Shown: piece by piece, positions 25,051 to 44,000 of the stretch | How positions within the stretch are numbered: the stretch's first letter is position 1 | Layout of the letters: each line of letters opens with the position of its first letter | Origin: Paraspadella gotoi | Lineage: Eukaryota; Chaetognatha | Direction: 5' to 3' | Assembly (NCBI GenBank): GCA_051294375.1 | Contig: CM119270.1 | Location: forward strand, 8,295,213 to 8,359,212 | DNA: 64,000 bases | Made by a program: the position numbers and the translations under genes | The notes under the pieces: model-generated | Told to the model about the DNA's origin: nothing | Seen by the model: only the letters and a program-made list of their open reading frames with translations | Database searches by the model: none

Positions 25051-26237
25051 GAGTCTCAGTCCCTTACCCTTATTCTCGTGACCCCAGTTGACGGTTTTGT
25101 GATGTTTACTCGGTGAGGATATTAAGACATTTTCGATCGGGGACGAGTTCAGACTTGTGCGTCAAAGGGGTGTTAAGAGAAAGTAATAAAGAAAAGTGTG
25201 TCAAGAGAATAGAAGAGGAAGATATTTTATAAATAGAATGCGGTTGACGTATATGTTTCACTTTCAGCCTAAAATGAGTCGTTAAAAACGATGCCATAAA
25301 GCGCACAATTTTATTTCAAAGCTGATATTTACGTTTCTGGTTCCTATGGAAGTGTTAGCGCTTTACTGTAGGACAGGGATGATGGGAAAGTAACAAAAAA
25401 GTGCCATTTTTAAAGGTTTCAGAGACGGCACTTTTTTTGTTTTTTTCATATTCTCTCTGCCCTACCGTAACTTGTTAAGTTACTTCGGCCTTCAGTTCAT
25501 ACGACAAATCCATCGTATTTGTACAAAGGCAAGAGGTAAGTTTCCAATTCTGGTCGGTCCCTCATCTGATCGCTCTCAATCAAAATTCGGTCGAGTTGAT
25601 GCCCCTGCCTTTCGATCTTTTTGATCTCTGCCGCGCTTTACCGTTCCAAAGTTCGAACGCCGAACCCGCGTTTCACCAACATTCACTATTTCACAGCTGT
25701 GAATAGTAAAGGAGCTGAGGGCGAATGTGACTTAAAATGAGATAAAGGAGATAAATCGATTTTTGCCTCTCACTTTGGAATAAAATCTAACAAAGTAAAA
25801 GTGAAGCTAAAAAAAGGCTACAAAATTAAGGGTTTATTTTGCTTGGTTTTTTGGTTGTTGTTGTTGTTGTTTTAAAGTAAATATTTTTTTGTTTTATTGA
25901 ACATTAATAACATCAAGAATGGACGAGGGTGAATATCGTTCTTAATTCCATTCATTGCGCTGTATGACGTCACTGCTATAAATTCAATGTTACATTATTA
26001 GCCCTGTACCAATACGAGCTCAATTGGATATTTTTGTTTTTCGTGCTTATTTCGAGCTGATGATTTTTTTAAAACGATTTTTTTTAGACTTTTACGTTTT
26101 TCGCTTTCGGTTTCCAATCGATGTTTCTACCACAAAAACCTGACGACGAATAAACTTCGAAAGTTTAAAGCAAAATAAAAAGTCCAAAACTTTTTTAAGC
26201 GAGAGAAAATCAAGAGGAAAAACTCTCTCTCTCTTCA

Positions 26238-26334
<97 letters not shown>

Positions 26335-26582
26335 CTCTTCTCTCTGTGAATGTCAATCGTGTGGTGTGCTCTGTATTTTTTTGCACCAACCAGACCAATG
26401 ACTTATTATGTTAACTAGAATATTTGACAAAAATTGATCAAAAAGACTAGGAAAAATAAAGAAGAAAAAAGTACAAGAAAAAAATAAAGAAAGAAAAAAA
26501 AAGAAAGAACGAAAAAAAGAATGAACAAAAAAAAAAGTAAATGTTAATGTTAATTAGAAAAAAAGAAAGAAAGAAAAAATTT

Positions 26583-26674
<92 letters not shown>

Positions 26675-28819
26675 AATCAAGGAATAAAAAATAAATATAT
26701 GAAAATGATTCAACCAACATAAAATCTAATGGATTATATTTAAATAAGTTTTTCTCTGGTGTCTCATTGATGACCCGCTTATAATTTTGTTTGTTTTTTG
26801 TCCCATAATTTTGAATAAAAATACAAAAATATATTTCTCAAAACATAGGTTAAGCTAGGCAACTTTATATTTTGAGTCAAAATCACGTTTTTTACGAAAT
26901 CACAGTGAGAGTAATGATACAGATTTCTTTGACGATAATAACAGCATAATCACAGATATGATAGGAAAATGAATCAAGAAGACGAAACAGTGAACACGCT
27001 TAAACGTACAATTCAAAATGGATCATTTCCATTTTGTATATCACCATTTGACAATAAAAACGGTTAGATTTTTTTACATAAGAAAAATGCTTTAAATAAA
27101 AATGAGTTTTTTCAATCATTATTATGTTGATTTTTTATACGTACATTACACCTTTGCTATAAAAGACTTTTAAAGATTTTGATTGTAAACAAAGCTGTTG
27201 GATAAATTAGATACAATAATTTATTATTTTATAATATAAATAAAATATTTTTCATAAAATTACAACAAAAAATGTTTATTTAATTAGAACTTAAGCTGAT
27301 TTACTGTTCAGCAGTAGAAAGGAAAGCTTACTTATTTTATAACTTTGAATGATAGCTAAATCTAAAATAAAGATTAGTGCCAGTTTCAAAAATACCTGGA
27401 TTAAATATAAAAACGAATAATGAATATCATTCTTTTTATTTCCGGATAATAAGATTTAATTCTTAAATTTGATTTGTTGAATCTATTATTTTAAATGTTT
27501 TTGACGCTGAAAAAAAAACTTTGTGAAACAGTGTGATCTTATTGCAAATTGTAATAATGAATGAAAATGCGATAAGATTTTTTTAAAAAGCCATGTTCAA
27601 TATGTCAGTATGATAATATCACTTTACATATGTTTTTTTTCTATGCTCAATTCTGAGGTTTTAATCTCGGCAATCAGCTTAAATACATGAGTAAGACTGT
27701 ACATTTATGCTATGCCTAAATGTAGCACCGCTTTGATACGAAATATCAGAGTCGATTGACGTACATTTATAATATGATCATATAGATAATACTGGCTTGA
27801 TGCTTTGTTTGCAATTGTTATGCTTTTAAACGTACTTGACAGTACAGGGTTAACTTGGGAGCCTTCAAAAGCAGATTTAAGATTGATAAATATTAGTAAC
27901 ATCGATTATATCTTTTACATCGGTGATTTGCGGCAAGACACATACTGTAACATATTTTTATATTTTTTTTGTCCTTTGTAAATAATTCTTAAACTATTGT
28001 GAATATAATTCAAAATTTTTTTTGTAAATTGGGATTAAAAAAGAAACAAGATTCATGGTAACTGATATTTGGACCGAACAAAAAAATTGTTCGATTAAGG
28101 CGCCGTCTGCCGCTCCTTCGAATATCATTAACAAATATACCGAAACACCAAAAGCGGTAGAAATATAGGTAATCTAATGCGTAAAAAGTAAACATACAAA
28201 AAAAAGACTACAACTCAGTTCTTCGAGATGACGAGGCACATTTTATACGTAAAAGTAGGTCTTGAGCAAAATATTTCGATGTGTGCAGTACATATGCTGT
28301 ACTCTGATAACAGTGAACAATACCAATAAACGACATGTACGGATTTGTAAAAATCTAGGAGCGATAAAACGGATTTAAAAAAGACTACGAAAAAATAAAA
28401 GAAGGTTTTGTTCATTGCGGTTCGTTTGTTTTCGTCACTCTTATGCTCTTAGCTTATTAGAGGGAGGAGTCTTCCAACCTTCCTTCAAATACTGAATACA
28501 ACAGACTACTGGATCACGTGACTCAAGGACCGCAAGAATGACCGGACTCGACATCATTGAGCAGTACAAGTACGGACAGAGGGGTAAAAGGCCAGGGCAC
28601 GTTTAGTTAGGTTTTAATCAAAGACACAAACAGTCGAGACGAATGGTCGGATCGTTGATGACAAAACACAATTTGATAACAAAAACTGAAAAAAAAAATG
28701 AAGAAAAATAAAAACAAAAGCAAAAATAAAATTATAACTGAAAATAACGCGATGTCTAACGTTAGAAATATATGAAATCGAATTTAAGGGACAAAAACAA
28801 CGACTGCGATCACAAAGAA

Positions 28820-28851
<32 letters not shown>

Positions 28852-28900
28852 AGAGTTTTAACTTGGACCACAGAGACAACGGACGACTCAAGCTTCGGCA
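22890..28900. other. Repeat-rich spacer without a convincing gene
   Basis: Contains CT microsatellites at 23378-23446, 24989-25048 and 26222-26345, a CTTTT-rich tract (24630-24790), a GAAA microsatellite (26583-26676) and a GAC microsatellite (28818-28852). Open frames here are products of these repeats. A CACGTG E-box (TCACGTGA, 28514-28521) precedes an ATG at 28538, but I find no gene attached. Confidence 0.55.
23573..23795 (-). repeat. Family A element, internally deleted, inverted
   Basis: The right end (GCCGGATCTGCTTCCAGCAT, complement of the 40670 end) and the left end (GATCCGGCATTGTTTGCTCA, complement of the 40250 end) are both present, with GTCGGTCCGTCGGTCCGCCC between. The central CACACA and GGAC blocks are lost. 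Confidence 0.75.
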
Positions 28901-28943
28901 TTGCTCGCGCAATCTTGACATTCCCCCCCCCCGTGCTCTCCCC

Positions 28944-34443
<5,500 letters not shown>

Positions 34444-34521
34444 CAGGGGGAGTATGAGGGGGGTGAAGGGGGGAGCAGGAGGAGGAAGAGGACGAGGAGG
34501 AGGGGATCTAAAAATAGAGTT

Positions 34522-34622
34522 ATGAAATTGGTACAACAAATATAAAAATTATCCATTCATTTAATAAATAAGCTATCCTGCCCCTGACTTTGGACAGGCT
34601 TTGGTGGTTTTAAGGCCTCCAT
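34522..34622 (-). repeat. Family C repeat, truncated
   Basis: Starts ATGAAATTGGTACAACAAAT and runs through TTTAAGGCCTCCAT, then is lost. It lies just upstream of the receptor's first coding exon. An AG acceptor (ATTTTTAG, about 34510) sits between the repeat and the coding frame. Confidence 0.85.
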
Positions 34623-35699
34623 GTTATACTTTTATTAATATTGTTTAATTACGGAAGATTTGTGAAATTTTTGTAACGAATTTTATGACGGGTTAAAAAA
34701 AAATAACTAAATCAATATGCATTTAAAGTTTTTTAAATTTATACTTATATTTAAACCGTATTAAAACACTAAAAAAAAACACATTTTTTTAGCGGATCGA
34801 AAAACAAAGGAAATTCTTTAAGAAAACAAAACACTTGACAAGAAACCTTGATTAACTGTTGGGAGATGCTAAGTTGTTCAGAAAAGCCAGTGATTTATGA
34901 CATTTCAAGTAAAAAAAAATCAATTACGTCTTTGAAGAAAAAAAAAATTTGAGAAGAAACTCGGCCAAGTGAGCATGACGATGAAAGACTAAAGGAAATA
35001 AAAGTGGGAGAATGTTAAAAGTAATTCCTTAATGTGGTTTAAATGCTTTGTCACGACATAATGATTAATGCGAAGCATGAAAGGTGAAGATGCTTTCTTT
35101 ATTATGAATTTTAAGGCCTTTATGAACAATTTTCGTACTGTGAATGGAATAGAGAATAGAATAAAATAGAATAGAATAGAATAGAGATTAGAATAGAATA
35201 GAATAGAGAATAGAATAGAATAGAGAATAGAATAGAATAGAGAATAGAATAAAGAAGAGAAGAGAATAAAGAATAGAATAGAATAGAGAATGGAAGAGAA
35301 TAGAGAATAGAATAGAGAATAGAAGAGAATAGAGAATAGAATATAGAATAGAATAGAGAATAGAAGAGAATAGAAATTAAAAAGGATCTAAAAATTGTCA
35401 AATTTTTAATTCTAATGCTATCAAGATAGAATGGCTCCCATGCAATTCATTGCGTCGGTTAGTCAATATCCAATTCGAAAAAGAACAATACAATTATAAA
35501 AGTTAAAATGTATCAAAACAGAAATGATTAATTGCGCAAACTTTAAAGAAATGTCAGCTAAAAATAGCGCACGATGAGAAAGAAAATACGACGAAAGAAA
35601 ACGAAGGAAGATCAAAGATGAAAAGATGTCGGTGCCACCTGGGTGGAAAATCGCGCGAGCGAGGAGAGAGGGAAAAAAAGGAGAAGAGGTCAGAGAGAG

Positions 35700-35792
<93 letters not shown>

Positions 35793-35857
35793 GAATCGAA
35801 AAAAATGATAAGCAATTAAGCATTGAAGAGAGGAAATAGAGAGAAGCAGAAAAAAAA

Positions 35858-35897
<40 letters not shown>

Positions 35898-36107
35898 GAA
35901 AGAAGAAAGAAAGAAAAGAAAAGAAAAAAGAAAGAAAGAAAGAAAGAGAGGGAGACAAAAAGTGAGATACACTGAGAAAAAAGAAAGAAAGAGAAACAGA
36001 TGGACAAAGAGTTGAAAAAACATTAAAGAAAAAAAGAAAAAAGTAAAAAAAGAAAAAAAGAAATAGGAAAAGAAGGAAAAAAAACAAGTATAAAGAAATA
36101 GAAAGTG

Positions 36108-36178
<71 letters not shown>

Positions 36179-36280
36179 AAAAAAGAAAGAAAGAAAGAAA
36201 GACAGAAAGACAGAAAGACATTAAAAGAGAGAGAACGAGAGAGAGGAACAAAAAAAGAGAGAGAAGAGAGGTGAGATAGA
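34623..36280. other. Microsatellite-rich spacer upstream of the receptor
   Basis: Contains a GAATA/GAGAATA tract (35145-35372), GA tracts (35694-35787) and several GAAA tracts (35858-35950, 36108-36200). The long Ser/Leu/Phe-rich open frames on the - strand are translations of these repeats, not genes. Confidence 0.7.
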
Positions 36281-36284
36281 GAGA

Positions 36285-36430
36285 GTCACGTCACGCTTTT
36301 TCGCGGTAGGCGCCTGGGAGCGCGCGTCGCCTAGCAACGAGACGCGCGACGCCGGAAGTCAGATCACGCGACGTCTAGACGCGGCTAAGTCGACAGAGTT
36401 CGCTAGATCGGTGGTAAGGGTTGACTTCAG
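36285..36430. promoter_or_regulatory. CpG-dense promoter-like island with X-box, ETS and CRE-like sites
   Basis: A sharp CpG-rich island in AT-rich DNA. It holds TCACGTCA (36286-36293, CRE-like), GTCGCCTAGCAAC (36326-36338, matching the RFX X-box pattern GTNRCC-N-RGYAAC) inside a GCGCGCGTC..GACGCGCG inverted repeat, and CCGGAAGT (36352-36359, ETS). It lies 1.85 kb upstream of the receptor's first coding exon and could be its promoter or that of a + strand transcript. CGGTG|GTAAGG at about 36413 is a possible donor of a non-coding first exon on the + strand. Confidence 0.45.
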
Positions 36431-37843
36431 ATAATGTAGATAAGGCTCTCTCTGACATATGTATAGTTAATGAAAATTTCGAAATCACTTGTTTTAATAT
36501 ATTATGTAGATTAAATTGACTAAATTTTGAAATTAAGATAAAAAGTTTAAAATATTTAACATAAGTATAAATTCAATATTAGATATATTTCATATTTAGT
36601 AATAATGTACTATGAAGAGGGATGTTGGTTTGGTTTTCTGAATATAGACCATGGCACAAGCACATGGTTAAAAATTGCTTTCTTGGTAGAAAGTTATATT
36701 TTTTCAATCAGATGAATACAAAGACTTAACGAGAATTGTGGATGCCTCGTCAAATACGATGGCTAAATGGTGAGTCGTGAATGGTGAATGGAGAAATCGG
36801 AATAAGCAGAAAGAAAATGGCAGCCATCGGCCCGAATGTCGCAAATGGCAGTGATAAGGCAGATGGTTGCGTTTGATTCGATTCTGAAGGATTATCGCTG
36901 AGGTCCACCGATAAAATGGCGGGCTGCGATCTTTGTACTTTCAAACAAGGAAATTGTCAATAATTCCTTCGCGGAATAAAAAAAAAGAAGAAAAAAAGAA
37001 ATCGTTGGGAAGACTGTGAAGAGTTTTAACGAATCGACGACAAAATATCAATTACTTTGCAATTGATTAATCGTTTAGGAAAATAATTAAAGCAAATGAA
37101 GCGGCGACGTGAAAAAGCTAAAGGGAAGGGTTAAGTCATCTTCAACAGAAGGGGAAGTCGCCCAAAGCCCAAAGCCCAAAGCCACCCCAACCGCTTGCCT
37201 GGAATTATTTTATTTTCCTTTTTAATTAATCGTTCCAACTCGCGACGCTAATGACGTAGTTAATTCCTTCTCCTCTTTTTCGCTTTTTTATTCTTTTTAT
37301 TTTTCTTTTGTTCTTTTGTGTTGTTCTTTTTTTTTCAGGTTCGTTAGAGTTTGTCGCCCTTTCACGCGTTTCTTGTCACGCCTCTTTTGTCGCCGCAGTT
37401 CGTCGCTCCAGGTTTTTTAGCTTCGTAATTTATTTATGTTTTTGTTTTTGTTTTTTTTTTAAGCTTGTTCATGTCATCTTTAAAGAAGGAAGAAAATTAA
37501 AATAAATGTTTTTTTTTCATATTTTAATTCTGTCATTTTAGCAGCATCGGGTGATTTCTGAGGTAACATATATAATTATTTATGCTGTTTTAATTCAGAA
37601 TTCCAGATCCTTCATAAAAAAATATTCATAATTTTCCGAACTGAATAGTTAAGCAAAATTCTAAGCAAATAGTATTTTTTTTTAAAACGTAAGCCGTGAA
37701 AGACAAACTGACATTTGCTATATTTCTTTTTTATCATTACGCAAATAAATCTCTATATTTTTTTTGTAAAACGATATTAGGATGGAATGAGCCACAGTTT
37801 TAGGAAGTAAATAATTCTCTATCACCATTCGCGCCAAACTTTT
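36431..37843. other. Spacer, no clear gene
   Basis: Around 36760-36930 are several ATGGC motifs and YY1-like AAAATGGC sites. Around 37338-37410 a CpG-richer stretch follows a TTTTTTTTCAG. Neither gives a continuing frame. Confidence 0.4.
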
Positions 37844-37971
37844 TCACGCTACCCAATCCATCTCAGTGAAGTTGTTCAGCAAGCTGGCGTCGCCGTTGCT
37901 CATTTGGTTGTCGTTGTTATTGTTGTTATGGTTATTGTTGTTGTTGTTGTTTCTCGTCATCATCGACTTCA
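37844..37971 (-). CDS. Candidate terminal exon with Asn run, unassigned
   Basis: On the - strand after TTCATTAAAAG the frame reads KSMMTR, a run of about 15 residues mostly Asn, then QMSNGDASLLNNFTEMDWVA and TGA (37846-37844). The end is short, acidic and hydrophobic like an activation motif. No upstream exon was identified; a 53-codon open stretch on the same strand near 39060-39222 is one candidate. This could equally be a chance frame over a (GTT)n repeat. Confidence 0.25.
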
Positions 37972-38214
37972 CTTTTAATGAAAAGCGACGATGGAAAAAA
38001 AAGAGGAAAAACGGGATAACTTCTCTCTCGTTTCTGTCAACTGGAAAATACCCATTTTCTTTTTTATTCTTTTTTCGTTGTTTTTTTGTTGTTTTTTTTT
38101 GTGTGTGTGTTTTTTTTTTCTAAATTATATAGTTTTTTTTTATTCGATTGATTTTTATTTTTTTGTTAGTCGGTAAAATGAAAAAAAAAGTATAATCAAT
38201 CCGCCATGACGCTT

Positions 38215-38273
<59 letters not shown>

Positions 38274-38575
38274 AATTTTTTTTCTATATCTCTTTCTAGT
38301 GTCTGGAATTTTAGTGATAAATTTGTTTTCTCTCTTCCTCGATATTTTTTATTTTATATTTTCGATTTAAACTTTTCATATTTGATCGACGATGTCGTCG
38401 TCGTTGTCGTCGTCGTCGTCGTCTTCGTCGTCCGCGTGTTCGTCGTCCAAAAATACGCGACCAAATAAGGAACTGACTTTTCCTTTTCTGAATCGTGAAG
38501 AAAAGAGACAATGTCTCAGCTTTTGTTTATGTTTTTCCTTTTCCCGTCTACAGTTTGTTTTTATTTTTGGACAGA

Positions 38576-38630
<55 letters not shown>

Positions 38631-40229
38631 GAGAGAGGGAGAGAGAGAGAGGGAGAGAGGGAGAGAGGGAGAGAGAGAGAGAGAGAAAAGGGGAGGCGAG
38701 AAAGCTCTGTCGGTTTTCACAGAGAAACGCGAAGCCAAAAGCCGCAAACTCTGATCGGTCGAAGAGCAGAGAAACTGTGGTGACAACGCGAAACAGTCAA
38801 GACAAACTTGGAAGGGGAAAGGATTCGGACGATTATGTGTTCTCAGACTGTCATGGCTGTCATGCGACTGCCTTGAATTTGGTTTTGTAGAGCCGAAACT
38901 AGTTGAAATATATTAGTTTGTGGCCCATATCACGTCATATTAAATATAAACGAAGTGAATAGGTATTACGACTACGTAGTCACCTCAAAGCATTTAAAAT
39001 ACTTTTTAATACAGAACATTGCTGTCAATTTTGATAGTTTTGCGAATTTATTGAAAAAAATTATACCGGAATTATTTGGCAATTTACGGATAAAGAAAAT
39101 GGAATAACAGTGTCACTGCCGTCACGTCTTTGTGACAAACGTTTGTGAAGTTTTTGCAACGTCGCCGTGCGAGACGCGTCGAGGTTGAAACCAGTGGCCG
39201 TCTCGCTTCGACAGATGGTCATCGCTCGCCTTTTTTTTATTAATATTTATTACTTTTTTTAATGATATTTATTTTTTTCCATTGTTTCGTCTGGATTTTT
39301 TCTCCTTTGACGGTTTCGCCCAACGAGTCGGTAGAATAATGGCCTTTCGTTGACCGAGTGGTGTTTTTTTCCCTTCGTTTTATTATTATTCTAAAAATAA
39401 AAACGATTTACTTTTTGGCGGTCGTTGCGGGTTTTGAATTAAAATTTGGTTGGCGAAGAAGGAGAGAAGAAACTTATTGTTTTTCTCCTTTTTTCTTGGT
39501 CGTGAAAAAAAGAGGCATCAGAAAGTTTAATAATGATATTTTTAGGTTCTTGTACTTAACCTGTTCAAATTATTTGATATTCCAAACAATTCCTTAGAAA
39601 AAAAAATCATGTTCAATTATTTTGTAAAAATAAAAAAATAAAACTTATATAATTAGTGACTATATATCTTGTCTTCTTTAATATGTTCGGAAACCATATT
39701 TTGTCATGAAAAATAATTGCAACGGCGCTATTTCTTTTTTCACTTATCGCCCCAAAACACCGCCCATAATCAAAATTCCGCGAGAGAAAAACTTTAAATT
39801 TTTTTTGTGGAAAGCTCAAGGACGAGTTTATATAAATAAGGGGAGGGGAGAGAATGTAAAATCAACGAAAAAAAAGCAGAATTTAACATTAAGCTTGGAA
39901 ATTAGAAAAGAAAGAAAGACAAAAATAAATAAAAAAGGATAAATAAATAAATAAATAAACAAATTATTCTAGATGGAAGGGGGAAAACTAGAAAGATAGG
40001 CTGAATATCTGTCATCGGATTTTTTTTTTAAATTTCGATCCAAAACTTTTCACGAGTCAGTCATCAATAAAACTTTACAAAAGAAAAACAATGATGCGGG
40101 TTCGTAAAAAAAAATTTCGCATTTTGATTAGTTATCAACATCATAAGTTTGGCTTTGTAGCTCGAAAATATTTTTTTAGATTTTTGTGTTGATTATTTTA
40201 TTAAAAACTTTGTAGAAATTTATGTAAAC
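37972..40229. other. Spacer with microsatellites
   Basis: CT tract 38219-38267, GTC/TCG cryptic repeat 38392-38452, GA tract 38578-38686. A GC-richer patch at 39120-39230 stays open on the - strand without a recognisable motif. Confidence 0.5.
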
Positions 40230-40680
40230 AAGTTTGAGCAAACAATGTCGGATCTGCCCACGATCATTATCGGTAATTAATTAATAATTAATTAATAATT
40301 GGTGTTCAAATAGTGAAATATATTTTTTTGTTTTTTCCATTTCCACTCGGACGATTCTATCAAAACTTCATATACAGCTCAATCACACACTTCCCTACCC
40401 ACACACAAAATTTCATTCCAATCTATCCATCCAATCACGAGTAATTGATGTCTTTTGCTAAGGTGGGACGGACGGACGGACGGACAGAGGGACGGACGGA
40501 TGGACGGACGGACGGATGGACGGACGGATGGACATCTTTTTTTTGCCTAATCTATCATAATTCGATGTTCTGACATGATATAAGTGTGCCCGACAATATT
40601 GAGGGGGCGGACCGACGGACCGACAAAGTGAATTATAGAGTCGGGATATGCTGAAAAAGCAGATCCGACTAAAAAAAATG
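40230..40680 (+). mobile_element. Family A short TIR element, fullest copy
   Basis: GTCGGATCTGC at 40247-40257 and its exact complement GCAGATCCGAC at 40659-40669 form an 11-bp terminal inverted repeat. The conserved AGTTTGAGCAAACAAT lies just outside the left repeat. Inside is a GGAC/GGAT minisatellite (about 40464-40535). About 450 bp with no coding capacity: a MITE-like non-autonomous element. Related copies are at 1866, 3121 and 23573. Confidence 0.8.
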
Positions 40681-40989
40681 AACAAGTTTAAAGGATAACG
40701 TGATCGACTCTACCTAAAATAAACATTTATGTAAACATTCCCGAATTATATCCTTTTTCCCCACAAGTAAGTAGTCCAAATGGTTGACGGGTGAAAGATC
40801 ATGCATTGCCTGAGAAAGAAGATCAGTCCCTTACTACTTCAGCCCATGAACTCTTGAAATGTAAGGTAATATAGATTCGATGGTTTTTCAATAATATAAT
40901 ATTTTTAAAAAAATATTATGACAGTTGAATAATTGTTATAAAATAATGACTAAAACGTTCATAAATTGGCATGATGTAGCACGTGCTTC

Positions 40990-41085
40990 TGGCTCGTCCC
41001 ACTTAAAACTAGTTGGCGGCATCTTGGGTGTAACCCCTGACCTTTGGGTTCGGGGGCGAATGACGTGACTCCGAAGATAAGATGT
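40990..41085 (-). repeat. SINE-like repeat fragment
   Basis: GACCTTTGGGTTCGGGGGCG is followed by AATGACGTGACTCCG, and the sequence is preceded by TAACCCCT. All align with 62100-62185. Confidence 0.5.
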
Positions 41086-44000
41086 TAAAATACAGTGGTC
41101 TCTTTAATATCTAAAATTGTTTTTGCAAATTTTAATTCAATTAAATTTTAATTACAGAACCCTTTTTAACACAATAAAAACCAAAAAGTTGAAGCCTATT
41201 ACCCAAAATTTAGTGGTAGCGACAATGCACGTTGGTCAAACTCGTAACACTGCAGGTACAAATGTTATGGGACGGAATGGTCACTCTGTTGGCTCGGGGT
41301 GAAGAAAGCGACATGGATTCAAGCAAAATCCGACAGCAAACGCCGAATGGACAGAACGACCGGATTGCAATCCCTCAAAATTATGAGAGTTTCCTGTTCT
41401 TTATATTGGACAATGGACATGTTTCCTCAGTGATATTTGGTACTATAATTCGGGTTGCACTGAACGGCTATTTTTTTAAATAAAATTAAATTAAAATATG
41501 TTTCAACTTTTTTTAAAATTTTTTGAAACTATGTAGTATGTTCCTAAAAATAACCCTATACGACTTTCTATTTGAACGAAGTCAAGTTTAAATTTCCTAC
41601 GCAGCGATGCTCATGGTTTTTTTTAGAGATAAGATAATCTCGAGCTGTAAAGGAAACGCTGCGTTGTCAAGGTCACGAGTTCGTCGCTTATATATAAAGT
41701 TTAAAATATGATGTTGACGACAGGAACAGAAAAATAATTCGTCCAAAGCAAACAGATCGTCTTATCAAAAGTTAAATGTTTATGCATAGAAAAGTGTTAA
41801 AAAAATATTCGCTATTGTTATCTTTAACTTTGTTATTCTTTAATGTAAAAATCTTGTTTTTCAACAAAGCGAAAAAGAAAAGACAAGGGAGGAAAAAGTG
41901 TTTATTTGATATTTATTTAAGACGAATTTTGAAGTCGTGATTTTTTCAAGAAATAAGAAATAAATCTTTGTTTTTTTTTTTACTTTAAATAAATTACTAA
42001 TATTTGGAAAAAAATAGTTTTCCTAAAACTTCAAATCAAAAATCTTTAAAATTATTTACGGCGATTTATATTTTCACACGTGTCGCTTTCACGTTTTTAA
42101 AATCAGATTCTTTCAATTTGTTTATTGGTGTTTGTTTTGAAATCCTATCATTCGTACTGTAATATTAAAACCGGTCCTTCTCGGAAGAAGACGGGCGTTT
42201 CGGCGTACGCACGCAATTTTTTTTTTGGTTTTAATTCGATCTTTTTTTTTAAATTTGTGACTCCAAAGTTTACTGTTGTTAAAATCTTAAAGACGGCCGT
42301 CTAGACTGGCTGAGGGAAGAACGGCAGTTATTGAATTCAATCGAAGTTGTAAAAACAAGTTCTTTCTTTTCCTGCATTTTTTTAAGCGACAATAAATTGT
42401 TAAAAATATACAAAAAGAGCAGAAAGCAGAAAGCGAAGATCGACAGAGAGGAAGAGATCGAGCGAGTGCATTTCTTTAATTTTCGATGAGCATATTTATA
42501 ATTAAATATTTCTTTTAAATACAAATAAACCACGAACATATTAAAATAGTAGAGTATTAATTACGACCAAGACAACGTCGATAGAGACCGCGACGACGAC
42601 GATGGCGACGAAGAAAACCACGACGAAGTAGATAAATAAAGGACGAAATAAATATTTAAAAGCAGAAAACTGAAATGACCTCGATAACGTCCCTTTTTTT
42701 CTTCTTTTTTTTTTTTTTTGTTATGCTTTTTTTCTATCTTCTACAATCTAGGTGCAAACCAAAAAATATTATAAAAAAGTTTAAAAAACATTAGCTTCGA
42801 AGATTGAAGATAAAAAATTTAGAAAAACCGCCTTTCGACTTTTAAAACGGGATTTGAACCCAGTTTTTTTTTCTAGATTCTTTTTTATTTTCGTGCTCTC
42901 GCACGGTAAATTTTTACCGTGGGCCGATTTCGTGTTTTACGCCTTGTCGACTCCCTTTGTCTAAATACGCGTTCATTAATTTTTTTTTAAATTTAAAAAT
43001 ATATATGTACAATATCAGGAAAAAAATTAGATTTAAAAAAATTTACGTGTACAAAATGTACATTATTAGGAAAAAAATTGATTTAAAAAATTTTACGTTG
43101 GCAAAAGTTTTTTAGCTTCTGATTTAGTTTTAAGCTTAAATAATTATTTCCATCAGTAGTTCCATTATTTAGATCATTATTCCTTATGTAAATATATAAT
43201 ATATATGATATATATTATTTCATCAATTTTTATGAGTGCCTGTCTGGTACGAATTTAGTTTATTTATACTTTAAAAGTAAATAACTCCGTTACTATTTGA
43301 AAAGAAAAGTTTTAAATAACAGTAATCATTTAAAGAATTGTGCAGTTTTTAAATTCAGCTTTATCATGGTTCTTAAGTTTCAGATGAAAGATGTGAATTT
43401 TATCTAATAGTAATTTACAAAGTCGAAGAGTTTTTAATTTCTTTATAACAACGTTTATTTTTGAAATCTAATAGTAAAAAATCGAGTATAAAAATCAATG
43501 CGTCTTACATTTTCGAATTGCCGCTGGATCGAAACTGTTTTCGATGCCCTCTCTCGTTTTTTCCCTCATTTTATTACTTTTTTCAACTTAGTAATTACAT
43601 TTTTGACCCGAAGTTAAAAAGAATGAGGTCGAGAAATAAATATAAAAAATGAACTAAAGAAAGAAAGACGGAAGCAAAGAACGAATGAAAGGGAGACACC
43701 ACTTTGCGATAACTTAATATTAGCAGAACAAAGCACTAATTTTGAACGCATTAGCCTCTTACTTTTTGGTGCTCCCGTATATATACACTGTATTAACTTT
43801 TTTCTTTTTCAAAAATACTAAATGGACAGGCGCATTAATTTTAGTGTTTCATATAAATTTCACGTGACTGTCACCTTCCTTTTGTTACGGTCCAGACACG
43901 TTCCAATTGTCAATTGTGACAATTGAGTTATGGAGCATAAATTTAAGGCCGATAAAGCCACACTGACTTGATATGTGGTAGATTAAGGTTAATTTTACCG

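Noticed and set aside
28514-28610. E-box followed by ATG and a donor-like GGGGTAAAAG (MTGLDIIEQYKYGQRG)
   Set aside because: Only 16 codons, no following exon; a + strand gene here would run antisense through the receptor gene.
35463-36251. Long - strand open frame rich in Ser, Leu and Phe (262 codons)
   Set aside because: It is a translation of GA and GAAA microsatellites; there is no domain and no splice structure.
42845-42870. tRNA B-box-like GGTTCAAATCC on the - strand
   Set aside because: No A box, acceptor stem or anticodon arm at the right distance.
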